Assembly (NCBI GenBank): GCA_036389795.1 | Contig: DASVWD010000021.1 | Coordinates: 43,800 to 107,799, forward strand | DNA length: 64,000 nt | Direction of reading: 5' to 3' | DNA from: Longimicrobium sp. | Lineage (GTDB): Bacteria > Gemmatimonadota > Gemmatimonadetes > Longimicrobiales > Longimicrobiaceae | Shown: positions 1-7,985 of the stretch, in pieces | Layout: every line of letters starts with the position of its first letter | Numbering within the stretch: the first letter of the stretch is position 1 | Position numbers and translations under genes: made by a program | The notes under the pieces: generated by a model | Databases searched by the model: none | What the model saw: the letters and a program-made list of their open reading frames with translations, nothing else | What the model was told of the DNA's origin: nothing

Positions 1-86
1 TAGCTGACGACGCCGAGGACGACGAGCGCCACCATCATCATGGTGGCGAACACCGGCCGGCGGATCGATACGTCGGAGAGGAACAT
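1..86 (-). CDS. RND efflux transporter, N-terminal fragment (AcrB-like)
   Basis: Only the first 28 or so codons are inside the window; the gene runs off the left edge. The ATG is at 86 and the protein begins MFLSDVSIRRPVFATMM, the typical start of inner-membrane RND pumps (short cytoplasmic stretch, then the first transmembrane helix with the IRRPVFA signature). The family exports drugs or other small molecules by proton antiport and forms a trimer that docks onto an adaptor and an outer-membrane channel. It follows the adaptor gene by 18 bases, so it is the third gene of a channel-adaptor-pump operon. The substrate cannot be inferred. Confidence 0.85.
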   Translation of the reverse strand, partial: MFLSDVSIRRPVFATMMMVALVVLGVVS

Positions 87-104
87 CGCTTTCGATCCCG
101 TTCG

Positions 105-1370
105 TTATCTGCCCTGCCCGCCCGGGCCGCCCTGGCCCGGCGCGCGCCCTCCGCCCTCGCCGCCCCCGCGCTGCCCGCCGCCGGGGGCGCCCGGTCCACC
201 CGGTCCGCCCCTGCCGCCGCGGCCGCGCCCCGGCGCCGCCATGCGCACCTGCATCCCCCGCCCCAGCAGCCCCACGTTGCCCACCACGATGCGGTCGCCC
301 TCGGCCAGGCCGTCCACGATCTGCACCAGCCCGGCGCCCTCGTCGCGCAGCCCCGGCGTCACCTCGGCGATCTCGACCTTCTCGTTCTCGATCCGGTAGA
401 CGAACGGCCTGGCCCCCTCGCGCCCCTCGCGCAGGGCGGCCACGGGCACCACCAGCGCGTCGTCCACCATCCTCGCCACGATCCGTCCCGTGGCGAAGGT
501 CCCCGCGCGGAGGCTGCCGTCGGGGTTGGGCACCTGCACGTAGACGCGCACCGCGCGCGAGGCCGGGTCCACCGAGGGGTTCACGCGCGCCACCCGGCCG
601 GTGAACTCGCGCCCGGCGGCGGAGAAGCGCACCGCCTGCCCGGGCTGCACCAGGAGCGCCTGCCGCTCGGGGACCGAGGCCGCCAGCTCCAGCACGTTGC
701 CCTGCACCAGGGTGAACATGGCGGCGCCGCGGTTCACGTGCTCGCCGGGGTTCACCAGCCGCCGCTCGATCACGCCCGAGGCGGGCGCCAGCACGCGGGT
801 GTCGGCCACGGTCATGGAGCTGGAGCGCAGCCGGCTCTGCGCGGCGGCCAGCCGGGCGCGGGCGGCGGCCGCGGCCTGCTCGGCCTGGCGCACGTCGCGC
901 TCGGGGACGGCGCCCTCGCGGTGCAGCTCGCGCGTCTGTTCCAGGTTCCACTCGGCGGTGGAGACCTCGCTGCGCGCGGCGGCCACGTCGGCCTGCGCGC
1001 TCACCCGCTGCCCGGCCTCCTCGGCCGACTCGAAGCGCGCCAGGAGCTGCCCGGCGCGCACCGGCTCGCCCTCGCGGACGTAGACGCCCACCAGGTCGCC
1101 CTCCAGGCGGGCGCGCAGCTCGGCGCGCTCCAGGGGGGCCAGCGTCCCGGTGACGGGGATGGCGTCTTCCATCGGCGCGCGCCGCGGGGAGGCCACGTCG
1201 CCGGGCGCCAGCGTCACGCTGCGGCCGCCGCCGGGGCCCCCGGGCCCGCCGGGTCCGCCCTTGGGCGCGCCCCCGGCGGCGTCGGCGTCGCGCGAGCAGG
1301 CGGCCGCCGCGGCGACCATCGCCGCGAGCGAGGCCGCCCGGAGGATATGCGAAGAAGTGCTGCGCTGCAC
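105..1370 (-). CDS. RND efflux periplasmic adaptor subunit (HlyD/AcrA family lipoprotein)
   Basis: Membrane-fusion protein of 421 residues linking the inner-membrane pump to the TolC-like channel. The N-terminus has a hydrophobic stretch ending in AAAAACS, a lipobox-like site that would anchor the mature protein by Cys25. A barrel-sandwich and alpha-hairpin region follows: LERAELRARLEGDLVGVYV near 80, coiled coil near 125-185, then VLAPASGVIERR. The last 45 residues or so are an unusual low-complexity Gly/Arg/Pro tail (GRGRGGRGGPGGPG type). The predicted start is GTG at 1370 with no clear ribosome binding site; a later start would remove the signal. It lies 11 bases downstream of tolC and is co-transcribed. 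Confidence 0.85.
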   Translation of the reverse strand: MQRSTSSHILRAASLAAMVAAAAACSRDADAAGGAPKGGPGGPGGPGGGRSVTLAPGDVASPRRAPMEDAIPVTGTLAPLERAELRARLEGDLVGVYVREGEPVRAGQLLARFESAEEAGQRVSAQADVAAARSEVSTAEWNLEQTRELHREGAVPERDVRQAEQAAAAARARLAAAQSRLRSSSMTVADTRVLAPASGVIERRLVNPGEHVNRGAAMFTLVQGNVLELAASVPERQALLVQPGQAVRFSAAGREFTGRVARVNPSVDPASRAVRVYVQVPNPDGSLRAGTFATGRIVARMVDDALVVPVAALREGREGARPFVYRIENEKVEIAEVTPGLRDEGAGLVQIVDGLAEGDRIVVGNVGLLGRGMQVRMAAPGRGRGGRGGPGGPGAPGGGQRGGGEGGGRAPGQGGPGGQGR

Positions 1371-1381
1371 GGTCAGAGTCT

Positions 1382-2830
1382 CTATCGGGAAGTGGGGCCC
1401 GCCGGCGCCGTGCCGGCGGGGAGCGGGACGGGGCGTCCCAGCGCGCGGGAGAGCTCGGCCACCGCCAGGTACAGCTGGTGGGTGGCCTGCGCCTCGTTGG
1501 TGCGCGCGGTGAGCAGCGCCAGCTGCGCGTCGGAGACCTCGAGCTGCGTCCCCAGCCCCCGCTGGTAGCGCAGGGATGCCAGGCGGAACGCCTCCTCGGC
1601 CTCGGTGGCGTTCTGCCGGCTGGCCTCGAAGAGCGCGCGGGCGCGCTCCAGCCCGGCGCGGGCGCGGCGGGCCTCGGCGGCGGCGGTCTCGCGCGCCTGC
1701 CGGGCCTGCAGCTGGGCCACGTTCCAGTTGGCCCGCGCCAGCGCCACGTTCGAGCGCGCCCGCAGGCCGTCGAACACCGGCCAGCTCACCTGCACGCCCA
1801 TCAGCCGGTCGCTGAACCAGCCGCCGTTCTGCTGGGTGCAGGTGCGCCCGGCGGGGGTGTCGGGCGGGCAGTCGACCGTCACCAGCTGCCCGCGCTCCAG
1901 CGGGAGGCGCGTCTCCACCGGGAACGCCTGGTAGCCGCCCTGGAAGAAGACCGAGACGGTGGGGAGGTAGTCCGCCCGCGCCACGCTCACCGACGCGCGG
2001 CTGGCGTCGGCGCGCAGCCGGGCGGCGCGCACGAAGGGCAGCTCCTCCAGCGCGGCGGAGTCGGCCGCGGCGGCCATCGACTCCACGCCCGCGGCCAGTG
2101 CGCGCACCTCCTCCGAGTTCACCGCGGAAACGAGCCGGAGCGGCTGCTCGGCGGGGAGGTTCAGCAGCCGGCGCAGCTCCAGGAGCGCCAGGTCGCGGTC
2201 GCTCCGGGCCTGGATGGCGGCGGGCTCCAGGTTGGTGCGCTCCACCCGGGCGCGCAGCACGTCGTAGCGCGCGGCGCGGCCGGCGGCCTCCAGCTGCTGG
2301 ACCTGCACCAGGCGCGCCTCGGCCTGCTGCAGGTTGCTCTCCTGGATCGCCACCAGCCGGTCGGCGAGGAGCGCGGCCAGGTAGGCGCGCAGCACGCTCA
2401 CGGTGACCTCGGCGCGCGTGTCCTCCACGTCGGCCTCGGCGGCGCCGCGCAAGCCCCGCGCGCCGCGCAGCCCCGCGCTGATCCGCCCGCCCTGGAAGAG
2501 GGGGACGTTGAGGTTCAGGTTGACGTTGTAGGTGTTGGGCTGGTTGAAGATCTGCCCCACGGCCTGCGCGCGCGCGTTCTCGTAGACGTGGCTGAAGTTG
2601 CCCGCCATGCGCAGCTGCGGCAGCCCCGAGGCGCGCGCCACCCCGATCTGGGCGCCGGCGGCGTCGCGGCGCCCCTCGGCCAGGGCCACCTCGTCGCCGG
2701 CCTCCAGGGCGCGGCGCACGGCGTCGCCGGCGGAGAGGGCCAGGGTGTCGGGCGCCTGCGCGAAGAGCGGCGCCGCCCCGGCGGGGAGCGCGAGGGCGAG
2801 AAGGAGAAGCGAGAACAACCGCTTGTGCAT
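1382..2830 (-). CDS. TolC family outer membrane efflux protein
   Basis: Protein of 482 residues that forms the outer-membrane and periplasmic tunnel of the efflux system. I chose the ATG at 2830 because it opens a clean signal peptide (MHKRLFSLLLLALALPAGA, cut near FAQA); the frame is open further upstream to 3298 but that stretch is non-coding in character. Two repeated halves rich in Ala, Gln, Glu and Arg give the long coiled-coil helices of the family, with NLNLNVPLFQGG and VSWPVFDGLRARS as the two membrane-strand motifs. First gene of the tolC-adaptor-pump operon. Confidence 0.85.
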   Translation of the reverse strand: MHKRLFSLLLLALALPAGAAPLFAQAPDTLALSAGDAVRRALEAGDEVALAEGRRDAAGAQIGVARASGLPQLRMAGNFSHVYENARAQAVGQIFNQPNTYNVNLNLNVPLFQGGRISAGLRGARGLRGAAEADVEDTRAEVTVSVLRAYLAALLADRLVAIQESNLQQAEARLVQVQQLEAAGRAARYDVLRARVERTNLEPAAIQARSDRDLALLELRRLLNLPAEQPLRLVSAVNSEEVRALAAGVESMAAAADSAALEELPFVRAARLRADASRASVSVARADYLPTVSVFFQGGYQAFPVETRLPLERGQLVTVDCPPDTPAGRTCTQQNGGWFSDRLMGVQVSWPVFDGLRARSNVALARANWNVAQLQARQARETAAAEARRARAGLERARALFEASRQNATEAEEAFRLASLRYQRGLGTQLEVSDAQLALLTARTNEAQATHQLYLAVAELSRALGRPVPLPAGTAPAGPTSR

Positions 2831-3312
2831 CCTGCGTCTATTCCAAAAATGGTGTGCGCCCGGCCCGCCTGTCCCCGGGCGGGACGGCGGGCGCCGCGCG
2901 TGTCGCGGAGGAAACCTGAAATCTAGCGCCTCCACCCCCGCGGAATCAAGCCTGCCGACTTCGCGGAAGCTGCGGCGCCGCCACGACTTGCGTCTCCTCG
3001 GAGTCCTCTCTGCCGACCCTCGGCGAAAGTGCGGCAGCGAAAGGCAAGACACGCGGACCCCGGCGGGCGTTGGACGGCGTGCGCGGGCGTCGAATCCCAT
3101 GGTGGGAGGAGCTTCGTCCCCGATCGTCCCCAAAACCGAAAGCCCGTCGCCGTGCTCCGGAAACGTACGGGTCTGAGCGCTCGCCGACCTTGAAGCGCCG
3201 TCCATTTGCCACCATCGCCAGAACCCGAAGAAGGGGCTTGCGGCGGAGGCCCCCTTCCGTGTATCATGCGCCGATCCGTTCGGCTTCGGCGATCCCATCT
3301 CTCCGGGAGCAT
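2831..3312. other. Divergent intergenic region
   Basis: About 480 bases between the leftward efflux operon and the rightward toxin-antitoxin pair, so promoters for both should lie here. I see a hairpin at about 2866-2884 (cccgcctgtccccgggcggg) and no convincing -35/-10 pair or conserved gene. Long open frames cross it on both strands, as expected from high GC. Confidence 0.4.
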
Positions 3313-4017
3313 ATGAAGGCAGGCACCGGGATCTACACTGCCCCAGAGGCGGCGGCGCTCCTGCACCAGGACGCGGGGACGGTGCGGCGCTGGGCCTTCG
3401 GCTACCGGCGCAACCGCCCGGACGGCCGAGTCCAGCATCCCCCGCTGATCCGCACCGAGCTGCCCGAGGTCGAAGGCGAGCGCGCCCTGACCTTCGTCGA
3501 GCTGGTCGAGCTCCTGTACATCCGCGCCTTCCAGAAGGCGGGCGCGTCGTGGAAGACGATCAGGGAAGCCGCCGGAGTCGCCGCCCGGCTCTACACCTCC
3601 GAGCATCCGTTCGCGTTGCGCCAGCTCTACGTGGACCCGGACAGCTTCCTCTACGGCGCCATCGAAGAGGCGGACGGCTCCGAGGCGTTCGTCCAGCTGC
3701 GCGGGCACGGGCAGCAGGCCTTCCCGCAGCTGGTGAAGCCGTACCTGGAGCAGCTCGAGTTCGGCGTCGACGACCTCGCCTCGCGCTGGTGGCCGCTCGG
3801 CAGGCGGGGCGGCGTGGTCGTCGATCCCCGCCACGCGTTCGGCGCCCCGGTCGTGGAAGAGGTCGGGATCCAGACCCGGACGCTCGCCGACGCGTACGGC
3901 GCGGAACGGCGGACGCACGGCGACGGGGCGCTCAAGCGCGTCGCCTGGATCTACGAGATCGAGCCCGGGCACGTCCAGACCGCGCTCGACTTCCAGCAGT
4001 GGCTGCGCGCGGCGTAG
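3313..4017 (+). CDS. DUF433-type antitoxin with N-terminal helix-turn-helix
   Basis: Protein of 234 residues with an N-terminal MerR-like helix-turn-helix (YTAPEAAALLHQDAGTVRRW, residues 7-26) and a C-terminal DUF433-like segment (RTLADAYGA). Proteins of this kind are encoded upstream of DUF5615 PIN-like nucleases and are regarded as antitoxins. The ATG at 3313 follows ccgggagcat, an acceptable ribosome site, and begins MKAGTGIYTAPEA; the open frame upstream lacks family-like sequence. The next gene starts inside its 3' end (19-base overlap), which implies translational coupling. As an antitoxin it would probably repress its own promoter, but I see no clear operator. Confidence 0.65.
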   Translation: MKAGTGIYTAPEAAALLHQDAGTVRRWAFGYRRNRPDGRVQHPPLIRTELPEVEGERALTFVELVELLYIRAFQKAGASWKTIREAAGVAARLYTSEHPFALRQLYVDPDSFLYGAIEEADGSEAFVQLRGHGQQAFPQLVKPYLEQLEFGVDDLASRWWPLGRRGGVVVDPRHAFGAPVVEEVGIQTRTLADAYGAERRTHGDGALKRVAWIYEIEPGHVQTALDFQQWLRAA

Positions 4018-4409
4018 TCCTCCTCTTCGACGAGAACGTCCCGCGCCGCCTGGCCCGCGCCTTACGCGAGGAGCTGGGCGAGAGCGCGTACCACGTGCGC
4101 GACGTCCTCCCTCCCGGCGCGCCGGACGAAGCCGTGTTCCGCTACGCCGGCGAGCGCGGGTGGTGCGTGCTGGGCTCGGACCGCAAGGTGCTGCGGACGC
4201 CGCACGAGCGCGCCGTCATCGGCGACCTGGGGGTCGGCGCGTTCTTCCTGAACGACACGGTCCAGGGCTTCTGCACCATCGTCCGCACGGTCGTCCGCCA
4301 CTGGCCGGAGCTGAAGCGGCTGGCCGTGCAGGAGCCCAGGCCTTTCCTGTACCTGGTCAAGGAAAAGTCCGTCACGCGCATGCGGCGGCGCCACCTCGGG
4401 TCGCCGTAG
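3999..4409 (+). CDS. DUF5615 family PIN-like toxin
   Basis: Protein of 136 residues in the size range of the DUF5615 (Mut7-C/PIN-like) family, which is paired with DUF433 antitoxins. The signature acidic motif is near the N-terminus (LLFDENVPRRLARAL, residues 8-22), and VLGSDRKVLR near 60 gives the second conserved acidic position of a PIN-like metal site. The start is GTG at 3999, inside the antitoxin gene; the acidic motif needs this frame and no better start lies downstream. RNA cleavage is the expected activity but is inferred from the fold family only. A stem-loop follows at 4446-4471. Confidence 0.65.
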   Translation: MAARGVVLLFDENVPRRLARALREELGESAYHVRDVLPPGAPDEAVFRYAGERGWCVLGSDRKVLRTPHERAVIGDLGVGAFFLNDTVQGFCTIVRTVVRHWPELKRLAVQEPRPFLYLVKEKSVTRMRRRHLGSP

Positions 4410-4445
4410 CTCCAACATCGTTCGACGGACTGGATCACCGGATCG

Positions 4446-4471
4446 GGGGCGGCTCTCGCGAGAACCGCCCC
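4446..4471 (+). terminator. Stem-loop after the toxin-antitoxin pair
   Basis: ggggcggctctcg pairs with cgagaaccgcccc, nearly perfect, followed by ctggtttcgttcct. It is placed where the operon should end; the T-run is weak. Confidence 0.5.
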
Positions 4472-4611
4472 TGGTTTCGTTCCTGCTGGCTGACGAATTG
4501 GAGACGTGGTCGAACCATTTTCTTCTCTCCGGCCCCGTGCGGGAACGGCGCCGGGGAGGGGCGGTACAGGAAGGCTCGCCCTCTCTCCTCGACGAAAGGA
4601 CGGAGATCCGG

Positions 4612-5784
4612 ATGCAGGCGAACGTGCGCCTCCTCACCGTGCGCGGGATCCCGATCGGCGTGCACTGGAGCTGGCTGATCGTCTTCGGGCTGGTGACCTG
4701 GTCGCTCGCGGCCGACTACGGGGCCGCCGGCTTCCCCCAGCTCGGGCCCGGGGCGCGCTGGCTGCTGGCGCTCGTCACCGCGGCGCTCTTCTTCACCTCG
4801 GTGGTGCTGCACGAGCTGGGACACGCGGTGGTGGCGCAGCGCAACGGCGTGCCGGTGCGCTCCATCACGCTCTTCGTCTTCGGCGGGGTGGCGGCCATCG
4901 GGCGCGAGCCGCCGAGCGCGGGGGCGGAGTTCCGCATCGCCGCCGCCGGGCCGGCGGTGAGCTTCGCGCTCGCGGCGCTCTTCGCCGGGCTCCACCTGCT
5001 CGCGCGGCCCTGGGCGCCGCTGGCCGCGCTCGGCTTCCTGCTGGCGTGGATCAACCTGTCGCTGGCGGTCTTCAACCTGGTCCCCGGATACCCGCTGGAC
5101 GGCGGGCGCATCCTGCGCTCGATCATCTGGAAGGTGACGGGCGACCCGCACCGCGCCACCCGCGCGTCGGCGTTCCTGGGGCAGCTCGTGGCCTTCGCGA
5201 TGATGGGCATGGGGCTGTGGAGGGTGGTGCGCGGCGACCTGAACGGGGCGTGGCTGGTCTTCCTCGGCTGGTTCCTCCAGAACGCGGCGGCCTCGAGCGT
5301 GGCGCAGTCGGCGCTGCACCAGGAGCTGCGCGGGGTGACGGTGGGGCAGCTCATGTCGCCGCGCGTGCCCATCGTGGCGCCGGGGACCACGCTGCGCGCG
5401 CTGGTGGAGGAGCGCATCCTGCGCCAGGGCGAGCGGCGCTTCCTGGTGGACGGCGCCGGGCGCGTCTACGGCCTGCTGACGCTCAGGGACGTCACGCGCG
5501 TGCCGCAGGCGGAATGGCCGAGCGTGACGGTGGAGCAGGTGATGGTCCCCTGGGAGCGCGTGCTGGCCGTGGTGCCCAACACCGGCCTGTGGGAGGCGCT
5601 GGAGATGATGGAGACGGCGGGCGTGGGCCAGGTCCCCGTGGTCGCCGAGGGGCGGGTGATCGGGATGCTCACCCGCGAGGACGTGCTGCGCCACATCCGC
5701 CTCCGCGCCGAGCTGGGGCTGCGCGGGCGGCCGCGCCCGCGGCCCGGCCCCGCGCCGGAAGAGCCGCGCGGCCCGATCATCTGA
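4612..5784 (+). CDS. Site-2 protease family zinc metalloprotease with tandem CBS domains
   Basis: Membrane protease of 390 residues. The zinc motif HELGH is at residues 67-71 within a transmembrane helix, and the second site (NLVPGYPLDGGRIL) supplies the aspartate ligand near 165. Six or so hydrophobic helices fill residues 15-225. Two CBS domains follow (VGQLMSPRVPIV near 245 and VEQVMVPWERVLAV near 305), which in other proteins bind adenine nucleotides. This is the Rv2625c-type branch of intramembrane proteases. ATG 4612 was chosen because aaaggacggag sits just upstream and the protein then begins at the conserved first helix. Its substrate is unknown. Confidence 0.85.
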   Translation: MQANVRLLTVRGIPIGVHWSWLIVFGLVTWSLAADYGAAGFPQLGPGARWLLALVTAALFFTSVVLHELGHAVVAQRNGVPVRSITLFVFGGVAAIGREPPSAGAEFRIAAAGPAVSFALAALFAGLHLLARPWAPLAALGFLLAWINLSLAVFNLVPGYPLDGGRILRSIIWKVTGDPHRATRASAFLGQLVAFAMMGMGLWRVVRGDLNGAWLVFLGWFLQNAAASSVAQSALHQELRGVTVGQLMSPRVPIVAPGTTLRALVEERILRQGERRFLVDGAGRVYGLLTLRDVTRVPQAEWPSVTVEQVMVPWERVLAVVPNTGLWEALEMMETAGVGQVPVVAEGRVIGMLTREDVLRHIRLRAELGLRGRPRPRPGPAPEEPRGPII

Positions 5785-5825
5785 TCCTGCTTCAGGGCAT
5801 CGTTCAGACGAGACCGTAACAGATA

Positions 5826-5907
5826 TCTCACACGGAGGAAACGGAGTCAACGGAGTAAACAGAGGGCCTCGTTGTTCTCCGTTACCTCCGTTAACTCCGT
5901 GTGAGAC
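5826..5907. repeat. Inverted intergenic repeat, cacacggagg family, copy 1
   Basis: The left arm tctcacacggaggaaacgga is mirrored by the right arm ending ttaactccgtgtgaga, giving a long hairpin on either strand. Related copies lie at 27000-27134, 30298-30369 and 63573-63654. It fills most of the gap between two convergent genes and could act as a terminator. Confidence 0.75.
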
Positions 5908-5973
5908 ATGGAAAATCGAGCCCCGGAGGAGATCTCTCACCCGGGGCTCTCGTTCCTGGTGCTTCGGTCCGGC

Positions 5974-6498
5974 TCAGCCGCGCAGGCGCGACTCGATCTC
6001 GGCGCGCAGCTCGGCGGGGAGGTGGGGCGAGTCCAGCAGCTTCTTCAGGCGCTCGATGCGGAACTGCGCCTTCTCGAACTCGCGGGCGCCGGCGTAGATC
6101 GTGGCCGCCTCCAGCAGCGCGCGGGCCTGCAGCGCGGGCTCGCCGTGCGCCTCGGCCTCGGTCGCCGCGTCGTCGAGCGTGACGGCGGCGCGCGTGAGGT
6201 TGTTCTTCCCGTGGTACACCGACGCCAGCCGCAGCAGCGTCTCCGCCGCCGACATCCCCGCCACCTTCTGCTCGTCGGCCAGCGCGGCGAGCACCACGCG
6301 CGCCTCGTCGGAGCGGCCGTCGCGCAGCAGCGCGTCGGCCTGCTCCAGCCGCTGCTGCACCTCGGCCGGGTCGATCAGCGCCGTCGCCGCGGCGTCCGGC
6401 GCCACGTCGCGCGGGGCCTGCGCGGCCGCGGCGCCGCCCGAGAGCAGCAGCGTGCCGAGCACCAGGAACGCCTGTCCGCCCATCTTCATCGTCTTCAT
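5974..6498 (-). CDS. Secreted small TPR-like protein
   Basis: Protein of 174 residues. A signal peptide occupies residues 1-27 (MKTMKMGGQAFLVLGTLL, cut near AAAAQA). The mature part is alpha-helical with TPR-like pairs ([20 protein letters not shown] near 50; LLRLASVYHGKNNLTRAAVT near 88; ALLEAATIYAGAREFEKAQF near 125). Such periplasmic repeats usually hold protein partners. ATG 6498 is preferred because the signal peptide begins there. No specific function can be assigned. Confidence 0.65.
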   Translation of the reverse strand: MKTMKMGGQAFLVLGTLLLSGGAAAAQAPRDVAPDAAATALIDPAEVQQRLEQADALLRDGRSDEARVVLAALADEQKVAGMSAAETLLRLASVYHGKNNLTRAAVTLDDAATEAEAHGEPALQARALLEAATIYAGAREFEKAQFRIERLKKLLDSPHLPAELRAEIESRLRG

Positions 6499-6902
6499 CG
6501 GGTCCCTCGCCGATTTCGGGGTTCGGTGTCGCCTCGGGTGGCGGCGACGCGGGAAAGGTGGGGAAGGAGCGTCACCCGGCCGGCGCGGCCGCGTCGATCT
6601 CCCGTACCGGATCGGTGACGACCGGCCGCCCGGCGGGCGGTGACCCTCGTCCACTTCCCGCAGCATAGGACGTGGGGAGACCCCGGAAGGTTGCGTCCGT
6701 GGTACGAAGCGGCAGGCCGCGTTTGCGAGCGGTGGGAATCCGGGGACGAACGGGAGCGGCGGGGCCGGGGGCGACGGGGATCCGGGGCACGAAGAACGGG
6801 AGGGGGCGCCCGCACGCCCCCTCCCGTTCGTCCTTCCTCTTCCGAGCCAGTCAGCTCGTCCGGTCAGCTCCGGCAGGCGGTGAGCGCGTCGCGGCGGCCG
6901 GC
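6499..6902. other. Intergenic region with terminator of the lipoprotein A gene
   Basis: The right part (6798-6832) holds the terminator hairpin of the gene at 6903-7412. The rest should contain the promoter of the leftward TPR gene; I see GC-rich inverted segments but no recognisable promoter or gene. Confidence 0.4.
6798..6832 (-). terminator. Terminator of lipoprotein gene A
   Basis: gggagggggcg pairs with cgccccctccc around a short loop. The equivalent hairpin (gggaggggcg/cgcccctccc) ends the duplicated gene at 7925-7955, so it is part of the duplicated unit. Confidence 0.65.
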
Positions 6903-7412
6903 TCAGTGGCCGAGCTGGCGCACCACCTTGCACAGCGTGTTGCGCAGCAGGTTCAGCCGGCCCGGCTCGATCACGCTGGTGGTGTTCAGCACGAAGCCGG
7001 AGAGGTTCACCGTCTGTCCCAGCGCCGGGAGCGCGATCGGGCGCAGGTCGAGCGTCAGGACCCGGCACGACTTCCCGGGCGAGCTCGTCACGTCCAGCAC
7101 CACGTCGGTGAAGCCCTGCGAGACCGGGACGACCGTGCTCCCCATCCGCGCCGCCCCGGCCAGGGCGCCCGACACCAGGATCTGCCCGCCGACCACCTCG
7201 AGCTCCGTGACGTCGAGCAGCCCCGCGAAGGTGCCGCCGCCCGACAGGGTCCCGGTCACGGGGATGTCGTCGAGCAGGCCGGAGGGGATGACGACTTCGG
7301 AGGCGTCCGCGGGCGCCAGCGCGCGGTCGTCGACCTGCACGGGGGAACGGTCCGAGCACGACGCGGCCACCAGGGCCACGCCGAGCACGGCGAGCATGCG
7401 ACGAACAGCCAT
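6903..7412 (-). CDS. Secreted lipoprotein A of a duplicated pair, unknown function
   Basis: Protein of 169 residues with a lipoprotein signal (MAVRRMLAVLGVALVAASCS; Cys about 19). The mature protein is rich in Val, Leu, Thr and Gly and probably beta-structured (DIPVTGTLSGGGTFAGLLDV; VSGALAGAARMGSTVVPVSQ), with cysteines near CRVLTLDL and the C-terminus. I do not recognise a named family. It is a clear paralog of the next gene upstream: the two share the start MAVRR, the ADIPVTG-type motif and the order of blocks. ATG 7412 has a strong site (ggaggaccta). Its leader contains a degraded GEMM-I-like aptamer. Confidence 0.7.
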   Translation of the reverse strand: MAVRRMLAVLGVALVAASCSDRSPVQVDDRALAPADASEVVIPSGLLDDIPVTGTLSGGGTFAGLLDVTELEVVGGQILVSGALAGAARMGSTVVPVSQGFTDVVLDVTSSPGKSCRVLTLDLRPIALPALGQTVNLSGFVLNTTSVIEPGRLNLLRNTLCKVVRQLGH

Positions 7413-7532
7413 AGGTCCTCCCTGGCGGTACATCGGCACCGCCGTTGGCGTACATGGCGGCGAAGCGCGGAATGCCGCCTCGCCGCTGGCCGGGGGACCC
7501 TGCGGGAGGCTCCCCGGCGGCGGAATGCCGCC

Positions 7533-7622
7533 GGTAGTGGCGGCCCGACTGGCCTGGCGATCTCGGTCGCGGCAGCCCCGTGGCCTGGGTCCAGCTTTGG
7601 GAGGGTTGCCCTGCGCAGCACC
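7533..7622 (-). promoter_or_regulatory. Degraded GEMM-I (cyclic dinucleotide) riboswitch-like aptamer, unit A
   Basis: Read on the minus strand it aligns along its length with the unit B aptamer. P1 is largely kept (ggtgctg with cactacc), as are cagggcaa and the later cggggctgccgcgacc block. The tetraloop stem no longer pairs well (ccctcccaaagctgg), and the conserved ggacgca has become ggaccca. I infer a decayed aptamer, or one with altered ligand use. It lies in the leader 120-210 bases upstream of the lipoprotein A start codon. Confidence 0.5.
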
Positions 7623-7924
7623 TGTCCGTCGTCCGCGGGCGCCGGTGGGGAGGGCGCGCGCGGACCGAACCCCGTCTGCAAGGAGCATACACAAGTTTAT
7701 GTCACAGCGGAGCGGTAGAGCTGAACTGTACATAACCTGTGATCAACTGGCCCATCTGGAAGCTCGAGACCCCCGGGTGATTCCGTAATGCACTCGGAGC
7801 AAATCACTTGCACCTCACGAGCTGAAACGGGTGGATGGAGCAGATGCGGGTGGAGACGCAGACGCCTGCTCCGGGGATTTTTTGGAAAAACCGTCCGGCG
7901 GGCCCCGCTGGACTGCGAAAACGA

Positions 7925-7955
7925 CGGGAGGGGCGCCCGCACGCCCCTCCCGTCG
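7925..7955 (-). terminator. Terminator of lipoprotein gene B
   Basis: gggaggggcg pairs with cgcccctccc. It follows the stop codon of the gene at 7986-8561 by about 30 bases on the minus strand. Confidence 0.65.
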
Positions 7956-7985
7956 CGGTCTTTTCGGCTCTTCGGGGCGCCCGGC

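Noticed and set aside
2831..3298. N-terminal extension of the TolC-like gene to 3298
   Set aside because: The extension is Arg/Pro/Ser-rich and precedes a perfect signal peptide at 2830, so it would block export.
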